From assembly GCF_024347655.1 (NCBI RefSeq), contig NZ_AP025514.1, positions 868,001 to 932,000 of the forward strand: a stretch of DNA of 64,000 nucleotides. The letters run 5' to 3'. Under the pieces are notes generated by a model. The model made no database searches. It saw nothing but the letters and a program-made list of their open reading frames with translations, and was not told the DNA's origin. The DNA comes from Vibrio toranzoniae. GTDB lineage: Bacteria; Pseudomonadota; Gammaproteobacteria; Enterobacterales; Vibrionaceae. This document shows positions 28,173 to 37,971 of the stretch, piece by piece; the first letter of the stretch is position 1, and every line of letters starts with the position of its first letter. The position numbers were made by a program, and so were the translations under genes.

Positions 28173-29291
28173 GTGGATTACCAAATCATTACCCAATTGA
28201 AAGACCTTGAACGAGTTTGCCAACAAGCACGTCAAGCTGATGTTGTTATGCTTGATACGGAGTTTGTTCGTACAAGAACCTATTACCCTCAATTAGGCTT
28301 GATTCAGTTATTTGATGGTGAAACGCTATCATTGATTGACCCTATTGCTCTTGATGACATGACACCGTTTGTCACACTAATAAAAGATGCATCAGTGTTG
28401 AAAGTGCTGCACGCGTGTGGCGAAGATTTGGAAGTGTTCCAGAATGCATTTGGCTGTACACCAACACCAATGGTTGATACGCAGATCATGGCGGCTTTCT
28501 TAGGTCATGGTTTATCAACGGGCTTTGCTGCTTTAGTTTCAGAGTTCGTGGGAGTAGACCTAGACAAGAGTGAATCTCGCACAGACTGGCTGGCTCGTCC
28601 GCTTTCTCAAAAGCAATTGGACTACGCAGCGGCAGACGTGCATTACCTAATGCCAATGTACAATAAGCTTCTAGAAAAAGTGATGGAAGCTGGCTGGTGG
28701 GAAGCGGCTCAACAAGAGTCTGACTTACAAGTTGCCAAGCGCATCCGTAAAGTCAACCCAGACACTGCCTACCTTGATATTAAAGGTGCATGGCAGCTGA
28801 AACCTAAGCAGCTAGCGATTTTGAGACCGTTAGCCACTTGGCGTTTAAAAGAAGCGATTAAGCGTGATTTAGCGTTGAACTTTGTTTTCAAAGAACAAGA
28901 TTTGTGGGCAGTGGCGCGATTCGCGATGAAAGATCCTAAGCACATGGAGCAAGAAGGTTTTGATTACCGCTCTGTACGCCGTCATGGCGCAAAGATTAGC
29001 TCAATCGTTAAGTTGGCTGAACACACGCCAGAAGAAGAATATCCAGCGCCAGTAGAACGTCTAATGGATTACCCGGGTTACAAACAAATCTTCAAAGTGT
29101 TGAAAGATGAAGTGAAAACGGCGTCACAACACAGTGGTTTAGCGACAGAGTTCTTGGCATCGAAGAAGCAACTTAACCAAGTGTTAAGTTGGGTTTGGAA
29201 GCACGATCGCAACCCAGAGAAGCTACCTGATGTGATGCAAGGTTGGCGTTTAGATGTGATTGGCGAGAAGCTGAGTAAAGCGATCAAATAA
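28173..29291 (+). CDS. rnd: Ribonuclease D
   Basis: RNase D is a 3'-5' exonuclease that trims tRNA and other stable RNA ends. The DEDDy motifs are visible: DTEFVRTRTYYPQ (ExoI), the Asp in HACGEDLEVF (ExoII) and DYAAADVHYL (ExoIII, with Tyr). Two HRDC-type helical domains follow. An in-frame GTG at 28161 also exists, but GTG at 28173 gives MDYQIITQL, which aligns with E. coli Rnd, and GAGAG lies just upstream. From there it has 372 aa (E. coli 375). Confidence 0.93.
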   Translation: MDYQIITQLKDLERVCQQARQADVVMLDTEFVRTRTYYPQLGLIQLFDGETLSLIDPIALDDMTPFVTLIKDASVLKVLHACGEDLEVFQNAFGCTPTPMVDTQIMAAFLGHGLSTGFAALVSEFVGVDLDKSESRTDWLARPLSQKQLDYAAADVHYLMPMYNKLLEKVMEAGWWEAAQQESDLQVAKRIRKVNPDTAYLDIKGAWQLKPKQLAILRPLATWRLKEAIKRDLALNFVFKEQDLWAVARFAMKDPKHMEQEGFDYRSVRRHGAKISSIVKLAEHTPEEEYPAPVERLMDYPGYKQIFKVLKDEVKTASQHSGLATEFLASKKQLNQVLSWVWKHDRNPEKLPDVMQGWRLDVIGEKLSKAIK

Positions 29292-29341
29292 TCTGTAATG
29301 GCGATAAAACGTCGCCAGCGACAGAGATAAAATTCCGACAC

Positions 29342-29369
29342 AAAAAAGAGAGCCGAGGCTCTCTTTTTT
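29342..29369. terminator. Bidirectional terminator between rnd and minE
   Basis: AAAAAAGAGAGC (29342-29353) pairs with GCTCTCTTTTTT (29358-29369) around a 4-base loop. Confidence 0.87.
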
Positions 29370-29418
29370 ATTCAATCAATATAAATCGCGTATGGCTTGT
29401 TGAGCTTGTTCAGAAAGA

Positions 29419-29682
29419 TTATCGATCTTCTTCTGGCAGCTTAACGTTCAGCTCTAAGACTGAAATGTCGTCATCTTTGTGTTCGAAAGTCAAATCAACC
29501 ATTGATGGATCGACTTCAACATACTTAGCGATAACCTTAAGAATATCTTCTTTTAGCTCTGGTAAATATGATGGTGCTGGATCGTCATGGCTGCGTCGTT
29601 CAGCAACAATGATCTGCAAACGCTCTTTGGCTAGGTTTGCGGTTGTCTTTTTCTGTGGTCTAAAAAACTCTAATAGTGACAT
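29419..29682 (-). CDS. minE: Cell division topological specificity factor MinE
   Basis: MinE drives MinCD oscillation by stimulating MinD ATPase and so keeps the midcell free for the Z-ring. The 87-aa protein has the N-terminal membrane-targeting and anti-MinCD helix ([20 protein letters not shown], then [10 protein letters not shown]) and the C-terminal dimerisation part. It is the last gene of minCDE, 6 bases after minD. Confidence 0.97.
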   Translation of the reverse strand: MSLLEFFRPQKKTTANLAKERLQIIVAERRSHDDPAPSYLPELKEDILKVIAKYVEVDPSMVDLTFEHKDDDISVLELNVKLPEEDR

Positions 29683-29688
29683 TGCGTA

Positions 29689-30501
29689 TTAGCCTCCGAA
29701 TAGTCGTTTGAAGATGCCTTTCTTCTGCTCCGTTAAGAAACGGAAGTCAACTTGGCTACCCAGTAGGCGTTCTACAGTATCATTGTAAGCCATACCAGCA
29801 TCGGTTGCTTCATCAAAGATAACTGGAACACCTTTGTTCGATGCGTTCAGTACCGCTTGGCTCTCTGGAATCACCCCCAGTAGAGAGATGTGTAGGATTT
29901 CTTCTACATCTTCCACGCCCAGCATTTCTCCTTGAGTAACGCGAGCAGGGTTGTAGCGAGTGAGTAAAAGGTGGGTTTTTACTGGCTCCAAGCCATCTTC
30001 AGAACGGCGAGATTTAGAATCCAGAATCCCGAGAATACGGTCTGAGTCACGGACAGAAGAGACTTCAGGGTTAGTGGTTACAATCGCTTCATCAGCAAAG
30101 TACAGTGCCATCAGAGCGCCTTGCTCGATACCTGCTGGAGAGTCACAGATGATGAAATCAAAGCCCATTTCATCAAGTTCATCAAATATACGGCGAACAC
30201 CGTCTTTAGTGAGTGCATCTTTATCGCGAGTTTGAGAAGCAGGAAGAATGAACAAGTTGTCTGTGCGTTTATCTTTGATCATCGCTTGATTTAGCGTTGC
30301 TTCACCATTGATAACGTTGACGAAATCGTACACAACACGACGCTCACAACCCATAATTAAATCTAGGTTACGCAGGCCGATATCAAAGTCGATAACTGCG
30401 GTTTTTTTTCCTTTTAAAGCCAGGCCTGAGGCTATAGCTGCACTGGAGGTCGTTTTGCCTACCCCGCCTTTACCTGACGTTACAACGATAATGCGTGCCA
30501 T
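29689..30501 (-). CDS. minD: Septum site-determining ATPase MinD
   Basis: MinD is a ParA/MinD-type ATPase that binds the membrane when ATP-bound and recruits MinC. The deviant Walker A is TSGKGGVGKTTSSAA near the N-terminus, and switch II appears as CDSPAGIEQGA. The C-terminal amphipathic membrane helix is seen as KKGIFKRLFGG. Length 270 aa matches E. coli. Confidence 0.98.
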   Translation of the reverse strand: MARIIVVTSGKGGVGKTTSSAAIASGLALKGKKTAVIDFDIGLRNLDLIMGCERRVVYDFVNVINGEATLNQAMIKDKRTDNLFILPASQTRDKDALTKDGVRRIFDELDEMGFDFIICDSPAGIEQGALMALYFADEAIVTTNPEVSSVRDSDRILGILDSKSRRSEDGLEPVKTHLLLTRYNPARVTQGEMLGVEDVEEILHISLLGVIPESQAVLNASNKGVPVIFDEATDAGMAYNDTVERLLGSQVDFRFLTEQKKGIFKRLFGG

Positions 30502-30522
30502 TCTTTTTTCCTTTTATTTCTT

Positions 30523-31185
30523 TTATATTGCGAGGACATCAACGTGTAATACATCGTTTGCCATACTGAACATGGTTTTTTTCTGCCAGTACTCGCTTTC
30601 AATTTGATCGCTGAGCCAGTAATTTCCAGCAATGGAAACCAACTCGGCTTGTAAATCATTACAAATTATTTTTGCTTCAGTTTGACCACTGGCTCCTGCA
30701 ATCGCGCGGCCGCGTAGCGTGCCATGAATATGAATGCTGCCATCGGCTATGACTTCGGCGCCTGCACTTACATGATTGAGTATTAACAGGTCACTATCTT
30801 TAGCATAAACCTGCTGACCTGAACGAATAGGGGTTCTCACCACTTTAATCGGTGCCATTTCGGCTGGTGCTTGAGATGGAGACTTACTGGCTGTCATGAC
30901 TGCAAAACCCGCTTCTTTCGCTAGGTTTTGGGTTCGCCTATCTGAACAGCCTGCCACACCAACTGGGATCATCCCCGCTTGAGAGATCCCCTTTTTCAGT
31001 TGCACAAAATCGATATCGCCAACCACTTTACTAATGTTGATGACAACAGGTGCAGCAGCGAAAAAAGTGGGTGCTTGGTTTACCTTCTCTTGAAGAAAAG
31101 ACACTGCATTTTCGACTTGATCATCGGATAAGTGCAAAACAGATAGCGTGAAACTACTACCTTTTAGATCTGGGTTACTAGACAT
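30523..31185 (-). CDS. minC: Septum site-determining protein MinC
   Basis: MinC inhibits FtsZ polymerisation at the poles. The N-terminal domain begins [19 protein letters not shown], and the C-terminal beta-helix domain that binds MinD contains [19 protein letters not shown] and [15 protein letters not shown]. The frame can be extended to a TTG at 31206, but the ATG at 31185 aligns with E. coli MinC and gives 220 aa. It is the first gene of minCDE and divergent from ycgL. Confidence 0.96.
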   Translation of the reverse strand: MSSNPDLKGSSFTLSVLHLSDDQVENAVSFLQEKVNQAPTFFAAAPVVINISKVVGDIDFVQLKKGISQAGMIPVGVAGCSDRRTQNLAKEAGFAVMTASKSPSQAPAEMAPIKVVRTPIRSGQQVYAKDSDLLILNHVSAGAEVIADGSIHIHGTLRGRAIAGASGQTEAKIICNDLQAELVSIAGNYWLSDQIESEYWQKKTMFSMANDVLHVDVLAI

Positions 31186-31406
31186 CGAAAAACTACAGGA
31201 CCTCAATTGCGGATTGGTACAATTTCTTTATCAATAAAATAAAGGGCATTGCCTGAAACTAGGTGTATCATGTTATATTCACAAACCAAGCACAGCAAGT
31301 AATCTTGTTGTCAAATGAACGTTTTGTTCCCAATATTTCGTTAACATAAACTATTGCTCTCGCAAGTGAGAGTTTTGTAGTCATAAACATTTAAAAAAGG
31401 TTTGTC

Positions 31407-31697
31407 ATGCTGTGTTCTATATATAAAAGTTCAAAGAAAGAAGGAACATACCTTTATATCCCTAAGAAGGATGATTTTTCACAAGTTCCTGACGCATTGA
31501 TGCAAATGTTTGGTAAACCTAGCTTTGTAATGGTAATTAAAATGGATGGCCGTAAACTGGCTCAAGTGAACATCGAAAAAGTGAAAGAATCACTGAATAC
31601 CGATGGTTTCTTTTTGCAAGTTCCGCCCCCACCAGTTAACGAACTTGAACGTCACAAAGAGCGTAAAGCTCAACAAAAAGTTCAAGACGAAGAGTGA
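31407..31697 (+). CDS. ycgL: YcgL domain protein
   Basis: This small conserved gammaproteobacterial protein (96 aa) has the YcgL fold (formerly DUF709): [61 protein letters not shown]. Its function is unknown. It is next to minCDE here and also near min genes in E. coli. AAAAAAGG lies just upstream of the ATG. A leader hairpin (CTCTCG-CAAG-TGAGAG, 31357-31372) precedes it. Confidence 0.93.
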   Translation: MLCSIYKSSKKEGTYLYIPKKDDFSQVPDALMQMFGKPSFVMVIKMDGRKLAQVNIEKVKESLNTDGFFLQVPPPPVNELERHKERKAQQKVQDEE

Positions 31698-31727
31698 TAG
31701 CCACCTCAATTCAAGGAGGAGTGATCG

Positions 31728-32726
31728 TTGAGTAAATTTTCGAAAAGCATATTGGTTGTGTCGGCATTACTATTGGGTAATAGCTTGACCATAAGTTCCG
31801 TACAAGCTGAAGAACTGAGCTTCGAACAATATGTAGAAAAACTAAAGCAACAAGGCCGTGAAGAAGGCATTTCTGAAGCGATCATTGATGAAGCCTTTGA
31901 TGGTGTCACGTTTAAGCCAAGAGCGGTGAAAGCCGACAAAAATCAACCTGAGAAGAAGCTGACTCTGGATGAATACATTCCACGAGCAGTACCCGATTGG
32001 AAAGTGAAGCAAGCCAGATCACTTTATAAGAAGCATTACACAGCGTTAAAGCGCATTGGTGATGAATATGGTGTTCAACCGAGATTTATTGTCGCGCTAT
32101 GGGGCGTTGAGAGTAATTTTGGTAAGTTCACGGGTAATTACAGTGTTATTGATGCGCTAACGACCATGGCTTACGAAGGGCGCAGAGAAGCGTTTTTCCG
32201 TAGCGAAGCAATGGCGGCATTGAAGATTCTTGATCAAGGCCATATTGCACCAAAAGAGATGAAAGGCTCTTGGGCTGGTGCCATGGGTCAGCCTCAGTTT
32301 ATGCCAAGCTCATTCTTAGCGTTTGCCGCTGATGGTAACGGTGATGGTAAGAAAGATATCTGGGGGACTGAAGAAGATGTGTTTGCTTCGGCAGCCAATT
32401 ACCTTAGCCAATCCGGTTGGGATGATAAGTACACTTGGGGCCGCCAGGTTCACGTACCGTCAACCGTGTCTATTGATTTGCAAGGCCGAACTGAAGACAA
32501 AGCGAAGTACTTAAAAGAGTGGTCTGAACTCGGTATTAAGCGTTATGACGATCGCCCATTGCCAACGCTTGATGAAGACATTAAAGCTTGGTTGATTATG
32601 CCGGACGACGAAGCGGGTCGTTCGTACCTCATTTACAACAACTACAATGTGTTAATGAAGTGGAATCGTTCTTACTACTTTGCTTTGGCAGTTAGCCACC
32701 TAGCAGACAGAATTAAGTTTGATTAA
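31728..32726 (+). CDS. Lytic murein transglycosylase, MltB family
   Basis: A predicted periplasmic lytic transglycosylase that cleaves peptidoglycan glycan strands. The N-terminal signal peptide ends near SSVQAEE. The catalytic Glu lies in ALWGVESNFGKFTG, followed by MGQPQFMPSSFLAFAADGNG and WGTEEDVFASAANYL, typical of family 3 (MltB/SltB). There is no lipobox, so it is probably soluble. The start is TTG at 31728, chosen because AAGGAGGA (31713-31720) lies 7 bases before it and the signal peptide begins there. Confidence 0.9.
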   Translation: MSKFSKSILVVSALLLGNSLTISSVQAEELSFEQYVEKLKQQGREEGISEAIIDEAFDGVTFKPRAVKADKNQPEKKLTLDEYIPRAVPDWKVKQARSLYKKHYTALKRIGDEYGVQPRFIVALWGVESNFGKFTGNYSVIDALTTMAYEGRREAFFRSEAMAALKILDQGHIAPKEMKGSWAGAMGQPQFMPSSFLAFAADGNGDGKKDIWGTEEDVFASAANYLSQSGWDDKYTWGRQVHVPSTVSIDLQGRTEDKAKYLKEWSELGIKRYDDRPLPTLDEDIKAWLIMPDDEAGRSYLIYNNYNVLMKWNRSYYFALAVSHLADRIKFD

Positions 32727-32795
32727 TTGACTTGATTTGATTAATCGGAATAGTTTGCTTTGATAGCATTTGGCCTACCATAGGCATAACGAACT

Positions 32796-32819
32796 AAAGG
32801 ACTCTTCGGAGTCCTTTTT
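32796..32819 (+). terminator. Terminator after the lytic transglycosylase gene
   Basis: AAAGGACTC (32796-32804), UUCG-type tetraloop, GAGTCCTTT (32809-32817), then Ts. Confidence 0.88.
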
Positions 32820-32854
32820 GATTTTATATTTCAGAGATTTAATAAGGTGGTCTC

Positions 32855-33799
32855 GTGCTAACAGATAGAGCTGCACAGATGGTGATATTCCATGCGTTAA
32901 TTAAGTATGAAGGCTTTACCAGTGCTGCAAAAAGCTTGAACGTTTCCGTGTCTCACATCAGTAAACAAGTTGCTTTGCTTGAAGACTCAATCGGCATCAA
33001 GTTGGTACAACGAACCACACGTAGTCTAACGTTGACCGAAGCGGGGGAGGTGTTCTATCAGCATTGTGAGCAACTGTTTAACACGGTAAAAGCAGCACAA
33101 ATGGATATGGACAGCCAGCGTGAGGATATCTCTGGAATATTGCGCGTGGGGTTGTCACAGTCATTTGGTACCTTGCATATCATTCCGGCGATTGATCTGC
33201 TCAGACAGCTTTATCCTCAGCTGAGAATCGAGGTGCACTTGTTCGACTACAAGGTGGACATGATTGAAGAGCGTTTGGACCTTTGGATTACCAACAATGA
33301 AGACCTACCAGAAGGTTACATTGCGCAGCGCCTAGCAGACAGTCAGTTCGTGGTGGCAGCATCGCCCGATTATCTGATTAAGGCAGGGACTCCTCATACA
33401 CCTTCTGATTTGATTGACCATAACTGTCTGATCTATCGCAGCCGAGAACGAGATTACACATCGTGGGCCTTTGATAACGGGCAAGAGAACCTTAGCGTTA
33501 AAGTTGCTGGTGATTACTCGGTCGATTTAGCCGAGGCTGTACGAGACGCAGCGGTAGCTGGGTGGGGCGTTGCTTATTTGGCAACCTACTTAGTCAAAGA
33601 AGAGTTTCGAACCGGTAAGCTAATCCAAGTATTACCAGAATGGCGAGCGAGTCAGTTGATGCCATTTTATGCCGTGTACCCGAGCCGAAAGAATATGCCG
33701 AAGAAGCTTTCAGCTGTAATTGAGTTCATCAAAGATCATATTGGGTCACCAACGTACTGGGACAAAAACCTCCAAACTTGCGTTGAACTGCATCACTAA
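32855..33799 (+). CDS. LysR family transcriptional regulator
   Basis: A 314-aa LysR-type regulator with an N-terminal winged HTH (EGFTSAAKSLNVSVSHISKQ, then ALLEDSIGIKLVQRTTRSL) and a substrate-binding domain. It starts with GTG preceded by AAGGTGG (32843-32849). The target is unknown; it is followed in the same direction by a nucleoside transporter about 200 bases later, and a link is possible but not shown. Confidence 0.9.
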   Translation: MLTDRAAQMVIFHALIKYEGFTSAAKSLNVSVSHISKQVALLEDSIGIKLVQRTTRSLTLTEAGEVFYQHCEQLFNTVKAAQMDMDSQREDISGILRVGLSQSFGTLHIIPAIDLLRQLYPQLRIEVHLFDYKVDMIEERLDLWITNNEDLPEGYIAQRLADSQFVVAASPDYLIKAGTPHTPSDLIDHNCLIYRSRERDYTSWAFDNGQENLSVKVAGDYSVDLAEAVRDAAVAGWGVAYLATYLVKEEFRTGKLIQVLPEWRASQLMPFYAVYPSRKNMPKKLSAVIEFIKDHIGSPTYWDKNLQTCVELHH

Positions 33800-34004
33800 C
33801 TGTTTCCTAATTTATAAATATAATTTCCATATGGAAAAAGTATGCTTTTTAATCAATGCTAATTATTAAAATTCAATGACTTAATTATATTCATAGCTAA
33901 ATGGTGATTACCCCAACATCACGTTAACAACCTCAACTTGCCGCAAACGATTTCCTCTATAGAATGCGTCGCCTTTCCTACCTACAACTTTTAGGTTGAC
34001 GCAC

Positions 34005-35204
34005 ATGGCTTCCCTACTTGGAATTATCACTATTTTAGTTGCCGCTTGGTTACTATCTACGGACAGAAAAAATATTCCACTAAGAACAGTCTCTTTGGCT
34101 TTCTTATTACAAATCTCATTCGCGCTATTGGTTCTGTATGTACCAATGGGTAAAGAAGCGTTGAATGCAGCCACGGGTGCGGTATCTAGCTTGATCAACT
34201 ACGGTCAAGAGGGGATTAATTTCTTATTTGGTGGCCTAACGAATAACGGATTTGTTTTCGCGATTAATGTTCTAGGCATCATTATCTTTTTCTCTGCACT
34301 GATCTCGGGTTTGTACCACATTGGTTTTATGCCAAAGGTGATCAACCTTATTGGTGGTGCGCTGCAGAAGTTCCTGGGTACAGGCCGTGCGGAGTCACTG
34401 TCTGCAACGGCGAACATCTTTGTTGGCATGATTGAAGCGCCATTGGTGGTTAAGCCTTACTTGAAGCACATGACGGATTCTCAGCTGTTTGCCGTGATGG
34501 TATGTGGTTTGGCTTCTGTTGCTGGTGGCACGCTAGTGGGTTATGCATCGCTTGGTGTAGACCTTAACTACTTGATCGCTGCGGCATTCATGTCGGCGCC
34601 TGCTGGCCTGTTAATGGCTAAAATCTTAGTACCGGGTAGTCCAGATGACGCTCAAGAAAATATTGAGTCTGATGTAGAAATTCCACGAGCAACAAACGTT
34701 GTTGAGGCAATGGCTGATGGGGCTATGTCTGGACTTCGTATTGCCGTTGCTGTAGGTGCAACACTTCTTGCCTTTATCAGTGTGATTGCAATGCTGAATG
34801 GTTTACTCGGTATCGTTGGCGGTTGGTTTGGCGTAAACCTAAGCTTCGAACTTATCCTAGGTTATGTGTTCGCCCCCGTTGCATGGTTGATCGGTGTACC
34901 CTGGTCTGAGGCTGTGGTTGCAGGCTCGCTGATCGGGAACAAGATTGTTGTGAACGAGTTTGTGGCTTTTATCCAGTTAATGGATGCTAAAGAAGCACTG
35001 AGTGAACACTCGCAAGCGATCGTGACTTTCGCTCTATGTGGTTTTGCTAACATATCAACCATGGCGATTTTGATTGGTGGCTTGGGTAGTTTAGTTCCAG
35101 AGCGTCGCTCTTTCATCTCACAATACGGCTTCAAAGCAATTTGTGCTGGTGTGTTTGCTAACTTAATGAGTGCAGCGATTGCTGGTGTGGTACTTTCGCT
35201 TTAA
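34005..35204 (+). CDS. NupC/CNT family nucleoside transporter
   Basis: A 399-aa concentrative nucleoside transporter that imports nucleosides with a cation gradient. Hydrophobic helices fill the protein. The family motifs are seen in GFMPKVINLIGGALQKFLGT, in ANIFVGMIEAPLVVKPYL (substrate-binding Glu and Pro), and in NEFVAFIQL followed by ALCGFANISTMAI. The ATG at 34005 (MASLLG) is preceded by TTTAGG; the frame extends to a TTG at 33996. The 205 bases before it hold no recognised operator. Confidence 0.92.
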   Translation: MASLLGIITILVAAWLLSTDRKNIPLRTVSLAFLLQISFALLVLYVPMGKEALNAATGAVSSLINYGQEGINFLFGGLTNNGFVFAINVLGIIIFFSALISGLYHIGFMPKVINLIGGALQKFLGTGRAESLSATANIFVGMIEAPLVVKPYLKHMTDSQLFAVMVCGLASVAGGTLVGYASLGVDLNYLIAAAFMSAPAGLLMAKILVPGSPDDAQENIESDVEIPRATNVVEAMADGAMSGLRIAVAVGATLLAFISVIAMLNGLLGIVGGWFGVNLSFELILGYVFAPVAWLIGVPWSEAVVAGSLIGNKIVVNEFVAFIQLMDAKEALSEHSQAIVTFALCGFANISTMAILIGGLGSLVPERRSFISQYGFKAICAGVFANLMSAAIAGVVLSL

Positions 35205-35255
35205 CAGCGGCATCTTAAGTTACTTATACGTCTCGTTTTGTAATGGGTAATCATC

Positions 35256-35292
35256 AAAAAAGCCGCAACGTGATGAACGTTGCGGCTTTTTA
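35256..35292. terminator. Bidirectional terminator between nupC-like gene and folD
   Basis: AAAAAAGCCGCAACGT (35256-35271), loop GATGA, ACGTTGCGGCTTTTT (35277-35291), between converging genes. Confidence 0.92.
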
Positions 35293-35318
35293 ATTCTGTT
35301 TATACCGTCATTCGCAGA

Positions 35319-36176
35319 TTACTTCGAGTGAAACTGCTCACAAGCGATCATTGTGTTCTCGATTAGGCTCGCAACCGTCATTGGGCCGACCCCCCCCGGT
35401 ACTGGGGTGATGAAGCTTGCGCTCTCTTTAGCGACATCGTATTCAACGTCACCCACTAGCTTGCCAGATTCTAAACGGTTGATACCAACATCGACCACAA
35501 CAGCCCCTTTCTTAATCCAAGCTCCTGGAATGAAGTTAGGCTTGCCTACTGCAACCACAACAACGTCTGCTTGACGTACGTGGCCTTCAAGGTCTTTGGT
35601 GAAACGATGACAAGTCGTCGTCGTACAACCTGCTAAAAGCAGTTCTAGCGTCATTGGACGGCCTACAATGTTTGATGCGCCAACAACAACCGCGTGTTTA
35701 CCACGTAAGTCGATGTTGTAGCGGTCAAGCAGCGTAATAATACCTTTTGGCGTACAAGAGCGAAGCTTAGGCATACGCTGAGCCAAACGACCTACATTGT
35801 ATGGGTGGAAGCCATCCACGTCTTTCTCTGGTGTGATACGCTCAAGAATGTGAGTGCTATCAATGCCAGCAGGTAGAGGCAGTTGAACCAGAATACCGTC
35901 GATCTCTGGGTCTTGGTTAAGTTGGTCTACTAATGTTAACAGTTCATCTTCTGTCGCAGTGGCTGGCAAATCGTAAGATTTAGATACGAAGCCAACTTCT
36001 TCACACGCTTTACGCTTACTTCCAACGTAAACCTGAGAAGCAGGGTCTTCACCCACTAAAACAACCGCTAGGCCCGGAGCGCGTAATCCAGCTTCAGTAC
36101 GAGCTTTTACACGTGCAGCAACTTCAGAGCGAACCGTTTGAGAAATTAGCTTTCCATCAATATTTTGAGCAGTCAT
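35319..36176 (-). CDS. folD: Bifunctional methylenetetrahydrofolate dehydrogenase / cyclohydrolase
   Basis: FolD interconverts 5,10-methylene- and 10-formyl-tetrahydrofolate with NADP. The catalytic Lys lies in [15 protein letters not shown], the substrate motif is [10 protein letters not shown], the nucleotide-binding motif is [13 protein letters not shown], and the C-terminal hallmark is [12 protein letters not shown]. The last of these is coded through a run of eight Gs (35390-35397 on the plus strand reads C8). At 285 aa it is normal length. It is divergent from a tRNA-Arg gene. Confidence 0.97.
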   Translation of the reverse strand: MTAQNIDGKLISQTVRSEVAARVKARTEAGLRAPGLAVVLVGEDPASQVYVGSKRKACEEVGFVSKSYDLPATATEDELLTLVDQLNQDPEIDGILVQLPLPAGIDSTHILERITPEKDVDGFHPYNVGRLAQRMPKLRSCTPKGIITLLDRYNIDLRGKHAVVVGASNIVGRPMTLELLLAGCTTTTCHRFTKDLEGHVRQADVVVVAVGKPNFIPGAWIKKGAVVVDVGINRLESGKLVGDVEYDVAKESASFITPVPGGVGPMTVASLIENTMIACEQFHSK

Positions 36177-36346
36177 GAATTTCCTTAGTATTGATATTCA
36201 AGTTAGTGGCTGATGTTTTTGGCGCATTATTCCAGAAAATCTTTTTGATTACCATTAAGCAAACGATTGCTTTGGTTTAATTTCCAACACTTATATGTTT
36301 GCTGCCCTTTTTTTACCCACTTAGATCAGAATGTTACATAAAGCCG

Positions 36347-36374
36347 TTGCTTTACTGATTCGAATTCGTATAAT
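36347..36374 (+). promoter_or_regulatory. Promoter of tRNA-Arg
   Basis: TTGCTT (36347-36352) and TATAAT (36369-36374) are separated by 16 bases, just upstream of the tRNA gene. Confidence 0.75.
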
Positions 36375-36387
36375 TCGTTCCTGTAGC

Positions 36388-36464
36388 GCGCCCTTAGCTC
36401 AGCTGGATAGAGCACGTCCCTTCTAAGGATGTGGTCGAAGGTTCGAATCCTTCAGGGCGTGCCA
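36388..36464 (+). tRNA. tRNA-Arg (anticodon TCT)
   Basis: The 77-base sequence folds as a tRNA. The acceptor stem is GCGCCCT with AGGGCGT, a D arm AGCTCAGCTGGATAGAGC follows, the anticodon stem is CGTCC/GGATG with loop CTTCTAA (anticodon TCT at 36422-36424), the T arm contains GGTTCGAATCC, and CCA is encoded. It reads AGA codons. A terminator follows. Confidence 0.97.
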
Positions 36465-36474
36465 TTATTTAAAG

Positions 36475-36508
36475 AAACCCGATAGCTCTCAGAGTTGTCG
36501 GGTTTTTT
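36475..36508 (+). terminator. Terminator after tRNA-Arg
   Basis: AAACCCGATA pairs with TGTCGGGTTT (one G-T pair) around a 10-base loop, followed by Ts. The further 225 bases to aroC are AT-rich and contain no gene. Confidence 0.85.
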
Positions 36509-36735
36509 GCATTTCACCTAGCATAAAAACATCCGCGTTAAAGTGCCATCCTGTTTCCTTCCTTATTCATTTCATTTGGCTCATGTTATCGAAAGTTAAA
36601 ATTGTTCGTTTTTTGGGGTTTACATCATTTGGTAATAGAGCCACTATGAAATCATGAAAAATAGACAAGTAAAGTAATTAGGCAGTGGGTTTATAAAATC
36701 ACACCTTCTGATTAATTGCTGATTTAGAGGAAGTA

Positions 36736-37821
36736 ATGGCAGGAAACAGTATCGGACAACATTTCAGCGTGACCACGTTCGGAGAAAGTCACGGTATCGC
36801 ACTAGGATGTATCGTAGATGGGTGCCCACCAGGATTGGAAATTACTGAAGCAGACCTTCAAAGAGATTTGGATCGTCGTCGCCCCGGTACTTCTCGCTAT
36901 ACAACGGCTCGCCGTGAAGCGGATGAAGTAAAGATTTTATCCGGTGTATTTGAAGGCCAAACTACGGGAACTTCTATTGGTCTATTGATTGAAAATACAG
37001 ACCAACGCTCTAAAGACTATTCCGAAATTAAAGACAAGTTCCGTCCTGGGCACGCCGACTATACGTACCACCAAAAGTACGGTGTGCGTGATTACCGAGG
37101 TGGAGGTCGTTCTTCTGCTCGTGAAACCGCAATGCGTGTTGCCGCAGGTGCAATTGCGAAGAAATATCTTAAACAAGCATTTGGTGTTGAAATCCAAGCT
37201 TACCTTTCTCAAATGGGTGATATCTCTATTGATAAAGTGGATTGGAACGAGATTGAAAACAACGCTTTTTTCTGTCCTGATGTCGACAAAGTACCGGAAT
37301 TTGATCAACTGATTCGTGACTTGCTAAAAGAAGGTAATTCTATTGGTGCGAAGATTCAAGTGGTTGCGACTAAAGTGCCGGTGGGTCTTGGTGAGCCAAT
37401 CTTTGATCGTCTAGATGCTGATATTGCGCATGCTCTAATGAGCATCAATGCTGTAAAAGGTGTTGAGATTGGCGATGGCTTCGATGTGGTTAATCAACGT
37501 GGTAGTGAACACCGTGATTCATTAACGCCTGAAGGGTTCAGTAGCAATCATGCTGGCGGTATCTTAGGTGGTATCTCTACTGGGCAAGATATTGTGGCAA
37601 GCATCGCGCTTAAGCCGACATCAAGCATTACGGTTCCTGGTGACACAATCACGAAAGAGGGTGAAGCAACGCAGCTAATCACCAAAGGTCGTCACGATCC
37701 ATGTGTTGGTATCCGTGCGGTGCCGATTGCTGAAGCAATGCTGGCTATCGTGTTGCTTGACCACTTGCTACGCCATCGCGGTCAAAACTTTGGTGTGACA
37801 ACGGAGACACCACAAATCTAG
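36736..37821 (+). CDS. aroC: Chorismate synthase
   Basis: AroC makes chorismate from EPSP with reduced FMN, the last step of the shikimate pathway. It shows the family signatures [18 protein letters not shown] near the N-terminus, [19 protein letters not shown] in the middle, and [18 protein letters not shown] near the end. Length is 361 aa, as in E. coli. In many relatives prmB lies upstream; here a tRNA gene and folD occupy that side. Confidence 0.98.
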   Translation: MAGNSIGQHFSVTTFGESHGIALGCIVDGCPPGLEITEADLQRDLDRRRPGTSRYTTARREADEVKILSGVFEGQTTGTSIGLLIENTDQRSKDYSEIKDKFRPGHADYTYHQKYGVRDYRGGGRSSARETAMRVAAGAIAKKYLKQAFGVEIQAYLSQMGDISIDKVDWNEIENNAFFCPDVDKVPEFDQLIRDLLKEGNSIGAKIQVVATKVPVGLGEPIFDRLDADIAHALMSINAVKGVEIGDGFDVVNQRGSEHRDSLTPEGFSSNHAGGILGGISTGQDIVASIALKPTSSITVPGDTITKEGEATQLITKGRHDPCVGIRAVPIAEAMLAIVLLDHLLRHRGQNFGVTTETPQI

Positions 37822-37866
37822 TTCTGCTTCTTTTCATTCAGACCAGAAAACAGATGTGCTAGAGAC

Positions 37867-37903
37867 AAAAAAGGGTTGCTTCGTAATGAAGCAACCCTTT
37901 TTT
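37867..37903. terminator. Bidirectional terminator between aroC and the TRIC-family gene
   Basis: AAAAAAGGGTTGCTTC (37867-37882), loop GTAAT, GAAGCAACCCTTTTTT (37888-37903): a 16-bp perfect stem. Confidence 0.95.
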
Positions 37904-37971
37904 ACATTCGTAGGATTATTCATCCAGTTAGAGACCATCAATGAGCGTTATCAATACAAGGCTCTAAGCGA

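Noticed and set aside
35390..35397. C8 run in folD (G8 on the coding strand), and a similar G8 run in accD at 53076-53083, as phase-variation tracts
   Set aside because: Both encode conserved Gly-rich motifs of essential enzymes, so slippage would be lethal rather than a switch.
36388..36735. Genomic island at the tRNA-Arg gene
   Set aside because: No integrase, no repeat of the tRNA 3' end and only core genes follow.
36982..37312. Overlapping frames of about 107 codons on both strands inside aroC
   Set aside because: aroC is complete and conserved in its own frame; the others are shadows.
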